64,000 nucleotides of DNA from Prauserella isguenensis (GCF_014191605.1 NZ_JACHWU010000004.1:62001-126000); one strand, 5' to 3'. Positions 27,719 through 39,121 are shown, counted from the stretch's first letter. Numbers and translations are program-made. Notes: generated by a model from the letters alone, not told the origin.

Positions 27719-29137
27719 TCAGGATTCGACGGACAGTGCCAGATAGACCTCGACCTGCGTGCGGAAGTCGGTGAGGTCGGCGCCGAGGATCTCGCCCGCT
27801 CGCGCGATGCGGTACCGCAACGTGTTCACGTGGACGTGCAGCCGTGTGGCCGCCCTCGCAGGCGATCCCGAGCATTCCAGGTAGACGCGGACCGTGCGCA
27901 GCAGTTCGGGATGGTTCGGCAACGACCCGAGTACCCGCCCGGACAGGGCACGGCGCAGGTCGTCGGGCGCCCCGGCGAGGAGTAGCCGGTGCATGCCCAG
28001 CTCGTCGCCCGAGGCGACGGCGACGCGTTCGGAGTGCCGCTCCGCCGCCTGCGCGGCGTGACGGGCCTCGTCCCCCGCGCCCCGCAGGCCGGGCACCTGG
28101 GCGGGACCGCCTGCGCCGACGACGATCCGCCCCCGGCCGAGTGCCGCCAGCGCGTCCGTTCCCCGCGTCGCCCAGTCCTCGGGCCAGCTCTCGTCCGCGG
28201 GCACGATCGCCCACGCCTCGTCGGTGTCGCCCGGTGCGCCGGGGCCGGTGAAGGCCGTGGCGTCGGCCGACAGGGTCGCGAGCAGCTCGTCCAGGATCTC
28301 CCTGGCCGCACCGGCACCGGGAGTGCGCGCGAGCAGTACCCGCACCGGTGTCTCGGCGGGAAGTCCGGTCGCGGTGTAGGCGCGGGTGAGTTCCTCGGCG
28401 GTGCTCGCCGGGTCGGCGAGTGCCTGCAACAGGGGAGCGGCCACGTGCATGCGGGTGCGGCGCACCTCGTCCTCGCGGCCACGGGCGAGGCCGATCAGGC
28501 TCGCCAGTTCCTCGGCGACCTCCGACGCGCCGGGGCCCGGCTCGGTGTCGAGGACCAGTGACCACGGCACGGCGTGCCTGCCCGCCACGGTGAGCACGCC
28601 GCGGCGCCGTGGCGGTCCCGGTGCGCTCGCCGCCACGACGCGGCCCGTCGGCGTGACGACCCAGCAGTCGGCGCCGAGCTCGGTGGCGCCGAAGGTCAGC
28701 AGCGCAGGCAGCGACGCGCCCTCGGCTGCCGCCGACAGCAGGCGTTTGCGCGCGCCGCCGGTCTCCGCGGCCAGTGCCAGCACGACCCGTTCGGTCACCA
28801 CGGCGAACGACAGGTCGGCGGGCACCTCCAGCAGCGGGATGCGATGCCGAACGCACGCCTCGACGAGGTCCTCGGGGATCCCGCCGGTGTCGGCTCCCGA
28901 CGCCGCGAGACCCGCGCACCGTGCGTGGGCGAGCGCGCGCACGAACGGGTCGGCATCGCCGGGTTCGTGCCACCACAGCAGGCCGGACAGCACGAACTCG
29001 CCCTCGGACAGATATCGGCTCGGGTCGGGCAGTTCGGTCACGTAGATCCGGCTGACCTCGCGGTCGAGCAGGTGCTCACCCGTGTGCAGCCGCATGCGCA
29101 GACTCGGGATCTGCAGCAGAGTTCTCACCAGCGTCAT
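27719..29137 (-). CDS. PucR-family transcriptional regulator
   Basis: The 472-aa regulator has an N-terminal purine-catabolism PucR domain (TLLQIPSLRMRLHTGEHLLD), a middle GGDEF-like region and a C-terminal helix–turn–helix (ARAATRLHVHVNTLRYRIAR). B. subtilis PucR activates purine degradation genes; here the xanthine dehydrogenase operon is transcribed divergently from a 138-bp gap, which supports control of that operon. The ATG at 29137 is preferred to a TTG at 29158. The ligand is not identifiable from sequence. Confidence 0.88.
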   Translation of the reverse strand: MTLVRTLLQIPSLRMRLHTGEHLLDREVSRIYVTELPDPSRYLSEGEFVLSGLLWWHEPGDADPFVRALAHARCAGLAASGADTGGIPEDLVEACVRHRIPLLEVPADLSFAVVTERVVLALAAETGGARKRLLSAAAEGASLPALLTFGATELGADCWVVTPTGRVVAASAPGPPRRRGVLTVAGRHAVPWSLVLDTEPGPGASEVAEELASLIGLARGREDEVRRTRMHVAAPLLQALADPASTAEELTRAYTATGLPAETPVRVLLARTPGAGAAREILDELLATLSADATAFTGPGAPGDTDEAWAIVPADESWPEDWATRGTDALAALGRGRIVVGAGGPAQVPGLRGAGDEARHAAQAAERHSERVAVASGDELGMHRLLLAGAPDDLRRALSGRVLGSLPNHPELLRTVRVYLECSGSPARAATRLHVHVNTLRYRIARAGEILGADLTDFRTQVEVYLALSVES

Positions 29138-29275
29138 CAGATTTGTAGGAAAACACAAAATCCGCCGCTCGTGGGCGCCGTCGTTTCATGCATCCGTGCC
29201 GTTGCCGGGGCGCGAGCCGGGCTGTCTACTGACAGGGACAGGCCGAGACGTGCAGTGATGCAGGGGAGCGACGCC

Positions 29276-30142
29276 GTGGAACTCGTCCGACCGGACACCC
29301 TGGAGGAGGCGCTCGCCGCGAAGGCGGAGCGTCCCGGGGCCGTGCCCCTCGCAGGCGGCACCGACGTGATGGTCGAACTCAACTACGACCACCGCCGCCC
29401 CGAGGCGCTGGTGGACCTGACGCGGATCGCCGAACTCGCCACCTGGTCCGCGTCCGGGGGGCACGTCCGCCTGGGGGCGGGCGTGCCCTACACCCGGTTG
29501 ATCGACGAACTCGGCGACACGCTTCCCGGCCTGGCGATGGCCTCCCGCACGGTCGGGTCACCGCAGATCCGCAACCGCGGCACGGTCGGCGGCAATCTCG
29601 GTGCCGCCTCGCCCGCGGGCGACACGCACCCCGTGCTGCTCGCCGCGGGCGCGGAGATCGAGGTGGCCTCCGTGCGCGGGGCGCGGCGGATCCCCGCAGA
29701 CACGTTCTACACCGGCGTGAAACGCAACGCCCTCGCGCCGGACGAGCTGATCACCGCGGTCCATGTGCCCTCGGCGGCGGTGCCCGCCGAGCAGTTCAGC
29801 AAGGTGGGCACGCGCAACGCCATGGTGATCGCGGTGTGCTCGTTCGCGCTGGTTCTGCGGGACGGTCACGTCGGTGCGGCCATCGGCTCGGCCGCGCCCA
29901 CCCCACGTCGCGTGCCGGACGCCGAGGCGTTCCTGGCCGCTGAACTGCCGTGGGGCACCGACGCGCCGCTGCCGGACTCGCTCAAGCGGCGGTTCGGCGA
30001 GCTCGTCGCCGCGGCGACCGAACCGATCGACGACGTCCGCGGCACCGCCGAGTACCGCACCCATGCCCTCGGCGTCCTCGCGCGGCGGACGCTGACGTGG
30101 GCCTGGGACGACCATCGAGGGAGTGTGCGCGCATGCGCGTGA
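29276..30142 (+). CDS. xdhB: Xanthine dehydrogenase FAD-binding subunit
   Basis: The 288-aa subunit passes electrons from the iron–sulphur subunit through FAD to NAD. VPLAGGTDVMVEL and QIRNRGTVGGNLGAASPAGD are the FAD-binding motifs of the CO dehydrogenase flavoprotein family. The GTG at 29276 has GGGGAG 8 nt upstream and gives the standard N-terminus; an ATG at 29258 is possible. Its end overlaps the next gene by 10 nt. The operon lies opposite the PucR gene. Confidence 0.9.
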   Translation: MELVRPDTLEEALAAKAERPGAVPLAGGTDVMVELNYDHRRPEALVDLTRIAELATWSASGGHVRLGAGVPYTRLIDELGDTLPGLAMASRTVGSPQIRNRGTVGGNLGAASPAGDTHPVLLAAGAEIEVASVRGARRIPADTFYTGVKRNALAPDELITAVHVPSAAVPAEQFSKVGTRNAMVIAVCSFALVLRDGHVGAAIGSAAPTPRRVPDAEAFLAAELPWGTDAPLPDSLKRRFGELVAAATEPIDDVRGTAEYRTHALGVLARRTLTWAWDDHRGSVRACA

Positions 30143-30594
30143 ACCTGACCGTCAACGGCGAGCGGCGCCGGGCCGACGACGTGTGGGAGGGCGAGAGCCT
30201 GCTGTACGTCCTGCGGGAGCGGCTCGGTCTGCCCGGGTCGAAGAACGCCTGTGAACAGGGCGAATGCGGGTCGTGCACCGTGTACCTCGACGACGTCCCC
30301 GCGTGTGCGTGTCTCGTCGCCGCGGGGCAGGCCGAGGGCCGGGAGGTGCGGACCGTCGAAGGACTTGCCGACGGCGACGCGCTGGACCCCGTGCAGCAGT
30401 CGTTTGTGGATGCCGGCGCCGTCCAGTGCGGATTCTGCACCCCGGGACTGGTCGTCGCCGCGCACGACCTGCTGCGCCGCGAACCCGATCCCAGCGACGA
30501 GGAGATCCGCGAAGCGCTGGCGGGGAATCTGTGCCGCTGCACGGGTTACGAGAAGATCCTCGACGCGGTGCACTCGGCGGCGGGGGCGCGATGA
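30133..30594 (+). CDS. xdhC: Xanthine dehydrogenase 2Fe-2S subunit
   Basis: The 153-aa subunit binds two [2Fe-2S] clusters. The plant-type cluster cysteines are in NACEQGECGSCTVYLDD; the second cluster is in VQCGFCTPG and NLCRCTGYEKI. Such small subunits link the molybdenum and FAD subunits of xanthine dehydrogenases. The ATG at 30133 overlaps the FAD subunit by 10 nt, and the stop overlaps the next start by 4 nt (ATGA), indicating translational coupling. Confidence 0.93.
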   Translation: MRVNLTVNGERRRADDVWEGESLLYVLRERLGLPGSKNACEQGECGSCTVYLDDVPACACLVAAGQAEGREVRTVEGLADGDALDPVQQSFVDAGAVQCGFCTPGLVVAAHDLLRREPDPSDEEIREALAGNLCRCTGYEKILDAVHSAAGAR

Positions 30595-31928
30595 GGATCA
30601 TCGAGAACGCGGCGATCGCGACGGTCGACGCACGGGGAACGGAGCATCGCCACGGCCACGTCGTCATCGACGGCGAGGTCCTGGTTGCCGTCGGGGAGGG
30701 GCCTGCGCCCGACCACTACACGGGCGTGCGGGTCGACGCCTCCGGGTGCCTCGTCACGCCCGGACTGGTCAACACGCACCACCACCTGTACCAGTGGGCC
30801 ACCCGCGGCTACGCTGCCGATTCGACGCTGTTCCAGTGGCTCGTCGAGCTCTATCCCGTGTGGGGGCGGCTCGACGCCGACATCACCCACGCCGCCGCGT
30901 CCGCGGGCCTGGCGCGGCTGGCACTCACCGGGTGCACGACCGTCGCCGACCACCACTACGTCTTCCCGCGCGACGGCGGCGACCAGCTGGAGGCACTCGT
31001 GTCCGCGGTGGGCCGTGTCGGTGTGCGCGGTCACCTGGTGCGCGGGTCGATGGACCGGGGCGAGTCACAGGGCGGGCTGCCTCCGGACCACCTCGTCGAA
31101 GACCTCGACGCCGCCCTCGCGGGAACCGAGGCGGCCGTCGACGCCCACCACGACCCGTCGCCCGACGCGCGGGTGCGCATCGCCGTCGGCCCGTGCTCGC
31201 CGTTCACCGTGACCGAGCGGCTCATGACCGAGGCCGCGGACCTCGCGCGCCGCAAGGGTGTCCGGCTGCACACCCACCTGGCCGAGACGCTCGACGAGGA
31301 GCGGCAGTGCCTCGCCGAGTTCGGGTGCACGCCCGCTGAGTACGCCGAGAAACTCGGCTGGCTCGGCGACGACGTGTGGCTGGCCCACACCGTGCACCTC
31401 GCCGACGACGCCGTCCGTCGCATGGGAGCGACCGGCACCGGGTCGGCGCACTGCCCGACGTCCAACGGCAGGCTCGGCACGGGGATCGCCCCGGCGTCGG
31501 CGCTGCTCGACGCCGGGGCGCCCGTGGGACTCGGCGTCGACGGGGCCGCGTCGAACGAATCCGGCGGGCTCGGCGAGGAACTGCACCAAGCGCTGCTGCA
31601 GGCCCGGCAACAGGGCGGCCCCGAGGCGCTGACCACCAGGCAGGCGCTGTGGATGGCCTCGATGGGCGGCGCCCGCTGCCTCGGCCGCGAGGGTGAACTC
31701 GGTTCGCTCGAGCCCGGCAAGCTGGCCGACCTCGCCGTGTGGGACCTCGGCGGGCTGCGCCACGCCGGCATCGCCGACCCGGTCGCCGCGCTCGTGCTGG
31801 GTGCCACCCCCGACGTGAAGCTGCTGCTGGTCGGTGGCGAGACCGTCGTCGCCGACGGCCGGTTGCAGAGCACCGACGAGGCCGCCGTGGCCGCCGAACT
31901 CGGTGCCGCGAGCAGGAGGATGCGATGA
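30591..31928 (+). CDS. 8-oxoguanine deaminase-like amidohydrolase
   Basis: The 445-aa protein is of the amidohydrolase (cytosine/guanine deaminase) superfamily. Metal ligands are visible in TPGLVNTHHHLYQWATRG, the LHTHLAET segment, LAHTVHL and the catalytic Asp in LGVDGAASNESG. Sequence style matches 8-oxoguanine deaminases and guanine deaminases, which turn (oxo)guanine into urate or xanthine for the adjacent dehydrogenase. It is encoded between the small and large dehydrogenase subunits with 4-nt overlaps on both sides. The exact substrate is inferred. Confidence 0.85.
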   Translation: MRIIENAAIATVDARGTEHRHGHVVIDGEVLVAVGEGPAPDHYTGVRVDASGCLVTPGLVNTHHHLYQWATRGYAADSTLFQWLVELYPVWGRLDADITHAAASAGLARLALTGCTTVADHHYVFPRDGGDQLEALVSAVGRVGVRGHLVRGSMDRGESQGGLPPDHLVEDLDAALAGTEAAVDAHHDPSPDARVRIAVGPCSPFTVTERLMTEAADLARRKGVRLHTHLAETLDEERQCLAEFGCTPAEYAEKLGWLGDDVWLAHTVHLADDAVRRMGATGTGSAHCPTSNGRLGTGIAPASALLDAGAPVGLGVDGAASNESGGLGEELHQALLQARQQGGPEALTTRQALWMASMGGARCLGREGELGSLEPGKLADLAVWDLGGLRHAGIADPVAALVLGATPDVKLLLVGGETVVADGRLQSTDEAAVAAELGAASRRMR

Positions 31929-34210
31929 CGTCGACAGTGGCCGGCCGCACCACGGCCGCGACCGCGAACGGGGTCGGCAGCAGTCCGGCCCGCCCCGACG
32001 GCACCAGGAAGGTGCGGGGCGAGTTCGCCTACTCGTCCGACCTGTGGCACGAGGACATGCTGTGGGGCGCCACACTGCGCAGCCCGCACCCGCACGCGCG
32101 GATCACCGGCGTCGACGTGTCGGCGGCCGTCGCGGTGCCCGGGGTGCACGCCGTGCTCACCCACGGCGACGTGCCGGGGCTCAACCGCTACGGCCTCGAA
32201 CACCCCGACCAGCCCGTGCTCGCCGACGACGTCGTGCGCTACCGCGGGGAGCCGGTGGCCGTCGTGGCCGCCGACCACCCGGAGACCGCGCAGCGGGCGA
32301 TGAAACTCATCGAGGTCACCTACGACGAGCTCGAACCGGTGACCGATGCCGAGGACGCCGTCCACGGTGACGTCGCGGAGCTGCACCCCGGCGGGAACGT
32401 CGTGCGGCACGCGCCGATCCGGCGCGGCGAGCAGACCCCGCAGGCCGACGTCGTCGTCACGGGGCGCTACGAGGTCGGCATGCAGGACCAGGCGTTCCTC
32501 GGGCCGGAATCCGGCCTCGCCGTGCCCGACGGCCACGGTGGTGTGGACCTGTACGTGGCGACGCAGTGGCTGCACGTCGACCAGCAGCAGATCGTCGCGG
32601 CGCTCGGCCTCACACCCGAGCAGGTCCGCCTGACGCTGGCCGGGGTCGGCGGCGCGTTCGGCGGCCGCGAGGACCTGTCGATGCAGATCCACGCCAGCCT
32701 GCTCGCGTTGTACACCGGCAAACCGGTGAAGATGGTCTACAACCGCGAGGAGTCGTTCTACGGCCACGTGCACCGGCACCCCGCGACGATGTACTACGAG
32801 CACGGCGCCACGCGCGACGGCAGGCTCGTCCACGTCACCGCGCGGATCTACCTCGACGGCGGCGCCTATGCCTCGTCGACCGGCGCGGTGGTGGGCAACG
32901 CGGCGACCCTCGGCGTCGGCCCGTACGACGTGCCGAACGTGAGCATCGACTGCTGGGGCACCTACACGAACAACCCGCCGTGCGGTGCGATGCGGGGGTT
33001 CGGCGCGGTGCAGGCGGCGTTCGGCTACGAGTCGCAGATGGACAAACTCGCCGACGCGTGTGGGCTCTCGCCGACCGAGATCCGGCGCCGCAACGCCATG
33101 AGCGAGGGCACCGTCATGCCCACCGGGCAGACCGTCGACTCGGCCGCCCCCGTGGCCGAGCTGCTGGACCGGCTCGAGGGCATGCCGCTGCCGCAGCCGG
33201 GCAGCACCGCCGATCTGCGCACGCTGCCCGGCGGTGTGTCCAACACGACCCACGGCGAAGGCGTCGTGCGCGGCGTCGGGTACGCCGTGGGCATCAAGAA
33301 CATCTGCTTCTCCGAGGGGTTCGACGACTACTCGACCGCCCGGGTGAGGCTGGCCGCCGTCGGCGGCCAGCCGGCCGTGACGGTGCAGACCGCGGCCGCC
33401 GAGGTCGGCCAGGGACTGGTGACGATCCTCCAGCAGATCATCCGCACCGAGCTGGGCGTCGAACAGGTGACGATCCTGCCGATGGACACCTCGATCGGCA
33501 GTGCGGGCTCGACGTCGGCGTCCCGGCAGTCCTACATGACCGGCGGTGCCGTGCGCGCGGCCGCGCTGAAGGTACGCGGCGCGCTGCTGTCCCACGCCGC
33601 GACGAGGCTGTCCCGCACCACTGCCGAACTGCACCTCGACGGCGGCAAGCTCGCCTCCGTGGCCGACGGGGTGCTCGCCGACCTCGTCGACGTGCTCGGC
33701 GAGGCGGAGTTCGACGAGACCGTCGAATGGCGGCACCGGCCCACCGAAGCGCTCGACCCCGAGACCGGCCGGGGCAACGCGCACGTCCAGTACGGGTTCG
33801 CCGCCCACCGCGCCGTCGTCGACGTCGACACCGAGCTGGGCCTCGTCAAGGTGGTGTCGCTCGACTGCGTACAGGACGTCGGCAAGGCGCTGAACCCGCA
33901 GGCCGTCGTCGGGCAGATCCAGGGCGGCTCCGCCCAGGGCCTCGGGTTGGCCGTGATGGAGGAGATCCAGACCGAGGGCGGTGTGATCCGCAACCCGTCG
34001 TTCACCGACTACCTCATCCCGACGGTGCTCGACATGCCGCCGATGAACATCGACGTGCTCGAACTCGCCGACCCGCACGCCCCCTACGGTCTGCGCGGCG
34101 TCGGCGAACCGCCCACGATCTCGTCCACGCCCGCGATCGTCGCCGCCATCCGCGCGGCGACCGGTAAGGAGCTGCTCAGGGTCCCGGTGCGCCCGGACCA
34201 CATCGTGTGA
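31925..34210 (+). CDS. xdhA: Xanthine dehydrogenase molybdenum-binding subunit
   Basis: The 761-aa subunit holds the molybdopterin cofactor and oxidises hypoxanthine/xanthine-type substrates. GVGGAFGGREDLSMQ and PCGAMRGFGAVQAAF are cofactor-binding motifs, QTAAAEVGQGLVTIL contacts the cofactor, and RGVGEPPTIS contains the catalytic Glu. It is last in the four-gene operon and overlaps the amidohydrolase by 4 nt. No XdhC/CoxI-type maturation factor is present in the window. A ~20-residue N-terminal extension precedes the domain. Confidence 0.93.
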   Translation: MTSTVAGRTTAATANGVGSSPARPDGTRKVRGEFAYSSDLWHEDMLWGATLRSPHPHARITGVDVSAAVAVPGVHAVLTHGDVPGLNRYGLEHPDQPVLADDVVRYRGEPVAVVAADHPETAQRAMKLIEVTYDELEPVTDAEDAVHGDVAELHPGGNVVRHAPIRRGEQTPQADVVVTGRYEVGMQDQAFLGPESGLAVPDGHGGVDLYVATQWLHVDQQQIVAALGLTPEQVRLTLAGVGGAFGGREDLSMQIHASLLALYTGKPVKMVYNREESFYGHVHRHPATMYYEHGATRDGRLVHVTARIYLDGGAYASSTGAVVGNAATLGVGPYDVPNVSIDCWGTYTNNPPCGAMRGFGAVQAAFGYESQMDKLADACGLSPTEIRRRNAMSEGTVMPTGQTVDSAAPVAELLDRLEGMPLPQPGSTADLRTLPGGVSNTTHGEGVVRGVGYAVGIKNICFSEGFDDYSTARVRLAAVGGQPAVTVQTAAAEVGQGLVTILQQIIRTELGVEQVTILPMDTSIGSAGSTSASRQSYMTGGAVRAAALKVRGALLSHAATRLSRTTAELHLDGGKLASVADGVLADLVDVLGEAEFDETVEWRHRPTEALDPETGRGNAHVQYGFAAHRAVVDVDTELGLVKVVSLDCVQDVGKALNPQAVVGQIQGGSAQGLGLAVMEEIQTEGGVIRNPSFTDYLIPTVLDMPPMNIDVLELADPHAPYGLRGVGEPPTISSTPAIVAAIRAATGKELLRVPVRPDHIV

Positions 34211-34259
34211 GGGGGCCGCTGCGGGCGGAGTGGGGTCGGCGGAACGTCGGTCCCGGTGA

Positions 34260-36411
<2,152 letters not shown>

Positions 36412-36435
36412 GCTGGTCGCGGCGCGGCGAGCGGC

Positions 36436-36441
36436 TATTCT
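36436..36441 (+). promoter_or_regulatory. −10 element of the second mntA gene
   Basis: TATTCT lies 6 nt upstream of the ATG at 36448, which would place transcription start at or next to the start codon. A leaderless antitoxin mRNA is suggested. No −35 of quality was found. Confidence 0.4.
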
Positions 36442-36447
36442 GTGCTC

Positions 36448-36768
36448 ATGGGACAGGCCACGGCACGCTCACGGAGTCTCCGGGCGATGCTCCGGCTCCG
36501 CAGCGACGACGTGGTGGCGGTCGTGGGCCGGTACGGAGCGTCGAACCCCCGCGTGTTCGGCTCGGTGGCCAGGGGGGACGCGGGTCCCCACAGCGACATC
36601 GACATCATCGTCGACCTGGGGCCCGATGCCGGAAATCCGCTCCTGGCTGTCGCCGGGATCAGCGACGAACTGGGTGAACTCCTCGGTGTACGGGTCGACG
36701 TCGTCTGCGACGAACTCCTGCGGGATCGCATCTCGGTCACCGCGCACGCGGAGGCCGTGGCGCTGTGA
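36448..36768 (+). CDS. mntA: MntA-like nucleotidyltransferase antitoxin (second copy)
   Basis: The 106-aa protein has the MntA motif G-S-x10-D-x-D in GSVARGDAGPHSDIDIIVDL and the downstream LLGVRVDVVCDELL strand. It should AMPylate and neutralise the following HepT. The ATG at 36448 is chosen because a −10 hexamer lies just upstream; the frame stays open back into the left direct repeat, where it would begin with a vestigial MSEVRV. Its stop overlaps the hepT GTG (GTGA). It differs clearly from the MntA at 9957–10262, so the two systems were acquired separately. Confidence 0.88.
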   Translation: MGQATARSRSLRAMLRLRSDDVVAVVGRYGASNPRVFGSVARGDAGPHSDIDIIVDLGPDAGNPLLAVAGISDELGELLGVRVDVVCDELLRDRISVTAHAEAVAL

Positions 36769-37130
36769 GCCGGACGGACGCCGAACGTCTCGAGGACATA
36801 CTCACGGCGTTGGAACGGTGCGTGAGGTTTCGGGAGCATCTGGAATCCGACGATCCCACGGTGTCGGACATGGCGCTCGACGCGATTCTCCGGAACCTCG
36901 CGGTCGCCGGCGAAGCTGTGCGGACGTTGCCCGATCACGTCCGCGGGCAGTTCACGTCGACGTCGTGGCACAGTATTGCCGGCCTGCGCAACATTGTGAT
37001 CCACGAGTACTTCCGCATCGACAACAAGATCATCTTCGATGTGGTCGACAACCACGTGGCGCGTCTTGTCGATGAGATTCGCCGTCGCCGGAGCGGCACG
37101 GACGAAGCGGAGGTCGCCGCCGATGAGTGA
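36765..37130 (+). CDS. hepT: HepT-like HEPN ribonuclease toxin (second copy, intact)
   Basis: The 121-aa all-helical HEPN protein contains R-x4-H-x-Y as RNIVIHEY at about residues 79–86, the RNase active site and the tyrosine modified by MntA. AILRNLAVAGEAVRTLP is the family's central helix. It starts with GTG overlapping mntA. The last residues AEVAADE copy the C-terminus of LigA (AEVGADE) because they lie in the right-hand direct repeat, so the natural C-terminus was probably replaced on insertion. The stop overlaps the acetyltransferase start. Confidence 0.9.
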   Translation: MSRTDAERLEDILTALERCVRFREHLESDDPTVSDMALDAILRNLAVAGEAVRTLPDHVRGQFTSTSWHSIAGLRNIVIHEYFRIDNKIIFDVVDNHVARLVDEIRRRRSGTDEAEVAADE

Positions 37131-37140
37131 GGTTCGGGTG
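37107..37140 (+). repeat. Right 34-bp direct repeat flanking the HEPN/MNT cassette
   Basis: This copy contains the hepT stop and the true start of the acetyltransferase (ATGAGTGAGGTTCGGGTG). It matches 36378–36411 at 32 of 34 positions, differing by G/C and A/G substitutions. Confidence 0.9.
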
Positions 37141-37617
37141 CGGACCGCGAAGCCCGGCGAGTACGACGCGATCGGGGAACTGACCGTCGAGGCGTACACG
37201 GCGGGTGGCCACCTCGCGGACGACGTGGGTTACGACGCGTCCCTGCGGGACGTCGCGGGCCGCGCGGTGACCGCCGAAGTGCTCGTCGCCGTGGACGGCG
37301 ACGACGTGGTGCTCGGGTCGGTGACCGTCGCCGAGGCCGGTACGCCGAAGGCCGAGGTGGCGCGTGCCGGTGAACTGGAGTTCCGGATGCTCGCGGTGTC
37401 GCCCCACGCCCAGGGCAGGGGAGTGGGCGAGGTGCTCACCCGTGCCGTGGTCGACCTCGCGCGGGAACGCCGGATCGTCCGGGTGGTGCTGTCCAGCCGT
37501 GATCGCATGACCGCGGCGCACCGGCTCTACGAGCGGCTCGGCTTCACTCGCGCCCCCGAACTCGACTGGGAACCGCATCCGGGCATCCCGCTGTGGGGCT
37601 TCGCGATGGACGTGTGA
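37123..37617 (+). CDS. GNAT-family N-acetyltransferase
   Basis: The 164-aa acetyltransferase has the acetyl-CoA motif QGRGVGEVLTRAVVDLA after the β-strand LEFRMLAVSP, and the C-terminal AAHRLYERLGFTRAP helix–strand. It acetylates an unknown amine. The ATG at 37123 overlaps the hepT stop; before the cassette inserted, it probably overlapped the ligA stop in exactly the same way. It is followed by a convergent membrane-protein gene after 15 nt. Confidence 0.9.
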   Translation: MSEVRVRTAKPGEYDAIGELTVEAYTAGGHLADDVGYDASLRDVAGRAVTAEVLVAVDGDDVVLGSVTVAEAGTPKAEVARAGELEFRMLAVSPHAQGRGVGEVLTRAVVDLARERRIVRVVLSSRDRMTAAHRLYERLGFTRAPELDWEPHPGIPLWGFAMDV

Positions 37618-37632
37618 CGGCTCCGGCGCACG

Positions 37633-38412
37633 TCAGCTGCGGATGCGGGTGAGCAGGCGGCCGACGGCGTAGACGAGCGCCGCCGCGGCAACGGCGGCCA
37701 GCGCGGTCCCCGGAACGCCGATGCGCTCGACCAACCAGTCGACCACGTGGCGGCTCCGGGACTCCGGATCGGCCAGCACGATCAGCGAGAACACGCCGGC
37801 CAGGGCGATCACACCCGCCAGCACCCACCGTGCCCGACGTTGTCCGAGGCCGAGTCGTTCGACCACCACGCGGCCCGCGTTCACGATGCGCCGTGCCCGC
37901 AGGATGTGGAACCCGCCGAGCAGCAGTACCAGCCGCAGCACCTGCAGCGGGCCGATGACGAACACCACCGCGGGCACCGCCGCGGCGACCACGAGCAACT
38001 GCCAGCGGTAGCGCCGCAGCCACCGCCGCACGCTGCCCTCCAGCCACAGCAGCACCACCGACTCGCCGACCAGCACCGCCACCGACGCCCAGTTCAGCAC
38101 CGTCCCGATCGCCGCGGCCGTGCCGCCCGCCCGGGTCAGGAACACCGCCGGGATCGACGCCAGCGCGGCGACTAGCACCGGGACGGTGAGCTTGCGTTCG
38201 AACTCGTCGGCCCGATCCGGCCGGCGCCCCTCACGCTGCCCTGTGCCCTCGGGCGCCTCCGTGCGCTCGGGTGTCTCCGTGCCCTCGGGTGCCGAGGTGC
38301 GTTCCTGCGCCGCCGCATTCTCCGGCTCCGTTTCGGCAGGGGAGGTGCCCTCGCAGCCGTCGGCGTCGTCGTCGCCGGACACGGGCGGGTCGGGGCGGGG
38401 CGAAACGGACAC
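37633..38412 (-). CDS. Membrane protein with voltage-sensor-like arrangement, function unknown
   Basis: The 259-aa protein has an acidic, Glu/Thr/Pro-rich N-terminal ~65 residues with repeated GTETPERTEAPEG units, then about six hydrophobic segments. The stretch LRRYRWQLLVVAAAVPAVVF followed by LQVLRLVLLLGGFHILRARR, with spaced arginines, resembles the S3–S4 part of ion-channel voltage sensors, but no TxGYG selectivity filter is present. The assignment is tentative. GTG start at 38412. Confidence 0.65.
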   Translation of the reverse strand: MSVSPRPDPPVSGDDDADGCEGTSPAETEPENAAAQERTSAPEGTETPERTEAPEGTGQREGRRPDRADEFERKLTVPVLVAALASIPAVFLTRAGGTAAAIGTVLNWASVAVLVGESVVLLWLEGSVRRWLRRYRWQLLVVAAAVPAVVFVIGPLQVLRLVLLLGGFHILRARRIVNAGRVVVERLGLGQRRARWVLAGVIALAGVFSLIVLADPESRSRHVVDWLVERIGVPGTALAAVAAAALVYAVGRLLTRIRS

Positions 38413-38467
38413 GGTGGGCTCGGCGACCTCGAAGACTCAACGGTTTCGGCGGCTGGCCCGGTGCGGC

Positions 38468-39121
38468 TCAGCCGTCCAGGACCACCGCGACAATACCGGC
38501 AAGATGCGCGAGTCGGGCGACCTCGGCGGCCCGGAACAACGGACCCCCCGGCCTGCCGAGCAACAGCACCAGGTCCGGCTTGCCCAGCGGCGTCGCCGCC
38601 AGCTCCGTGCCCAGCTCACGCCACGTGTCGGGCACCCACGGCGCCTCGCCGTCGAGCACCGTCGCGCGCTCCAGCGGCAGCCACGGCACGTCGCCGATAC
38701 GGGTCTCCGGGGCGGCTCCCGAGGACGCGAGCCGCTGCACACCGCCCGAGCTGTGCTGCACGATCACCGACCAGCCCGCGTGCATGATCCGGGGCACACC
38801 GTCGGCGAGGATCGTCAGCCCGTGGGCGGGCTGCTCGGCGATCTCCTCGACGAGTTCGAGCTCGCTGTGGGTGTCGAGCACACCCGCATACGGCCGCACG
38901 GCGTCCACCTCGACGCCGTCGACGCTCTCGGCCGCGGTGATCAGCGCGTCCGGAAGGCGATCCGACGGCAGGTCCACCACGAGGTCGTCGATGGCGATGC
39001 CGCCGCCGCGCTCCACGACGTCGACGCTGAGGATGTCGGCACCCGCCGTGCCGAGGGCGGTGGCGATCGCGCCGAGGATGCCCGGAGTGTCCGGCAACTG
39101 CACACGGATCAGGAACGACAC
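38468..39121 (-). CDS. ACT-domain protein (Rv3013-like)
   Basis: The 217-aa protein begins with an ACT domain (SFLIRVQLPDTPGILGAIATA), which binds amino acids or similar regulators, followed by a second α/β half. The same gene lies between ligA and gatC in mycobacteria (Rv3013), supporting orthology. The GTG at 39121 is preceded by AAGGGAG and gives the ACT N-terminus. It is divergent from gatC across ~350 nt. The ligand and partner are unknown. Confidence 0.8.
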   Translation of the reverse strand: MSFLIRVQLPDTPGILGAIATALGTAGADILSVDVVERGGGIAIDDLVVDLPSDRLPDALITAAESVDGVEVDAVRPYAGVLDTHSELELVEEIAEQPAHGLTILADGVPRIMHAGWSVIVQHSSGGVQRLASSGAAPETRIGDVPWLPLERATVLDGEAPWVPDTWRELGTELAATPLGKPDLVLLLGRPGGPLFRAAEVARLAHLAGIVAVVLDG

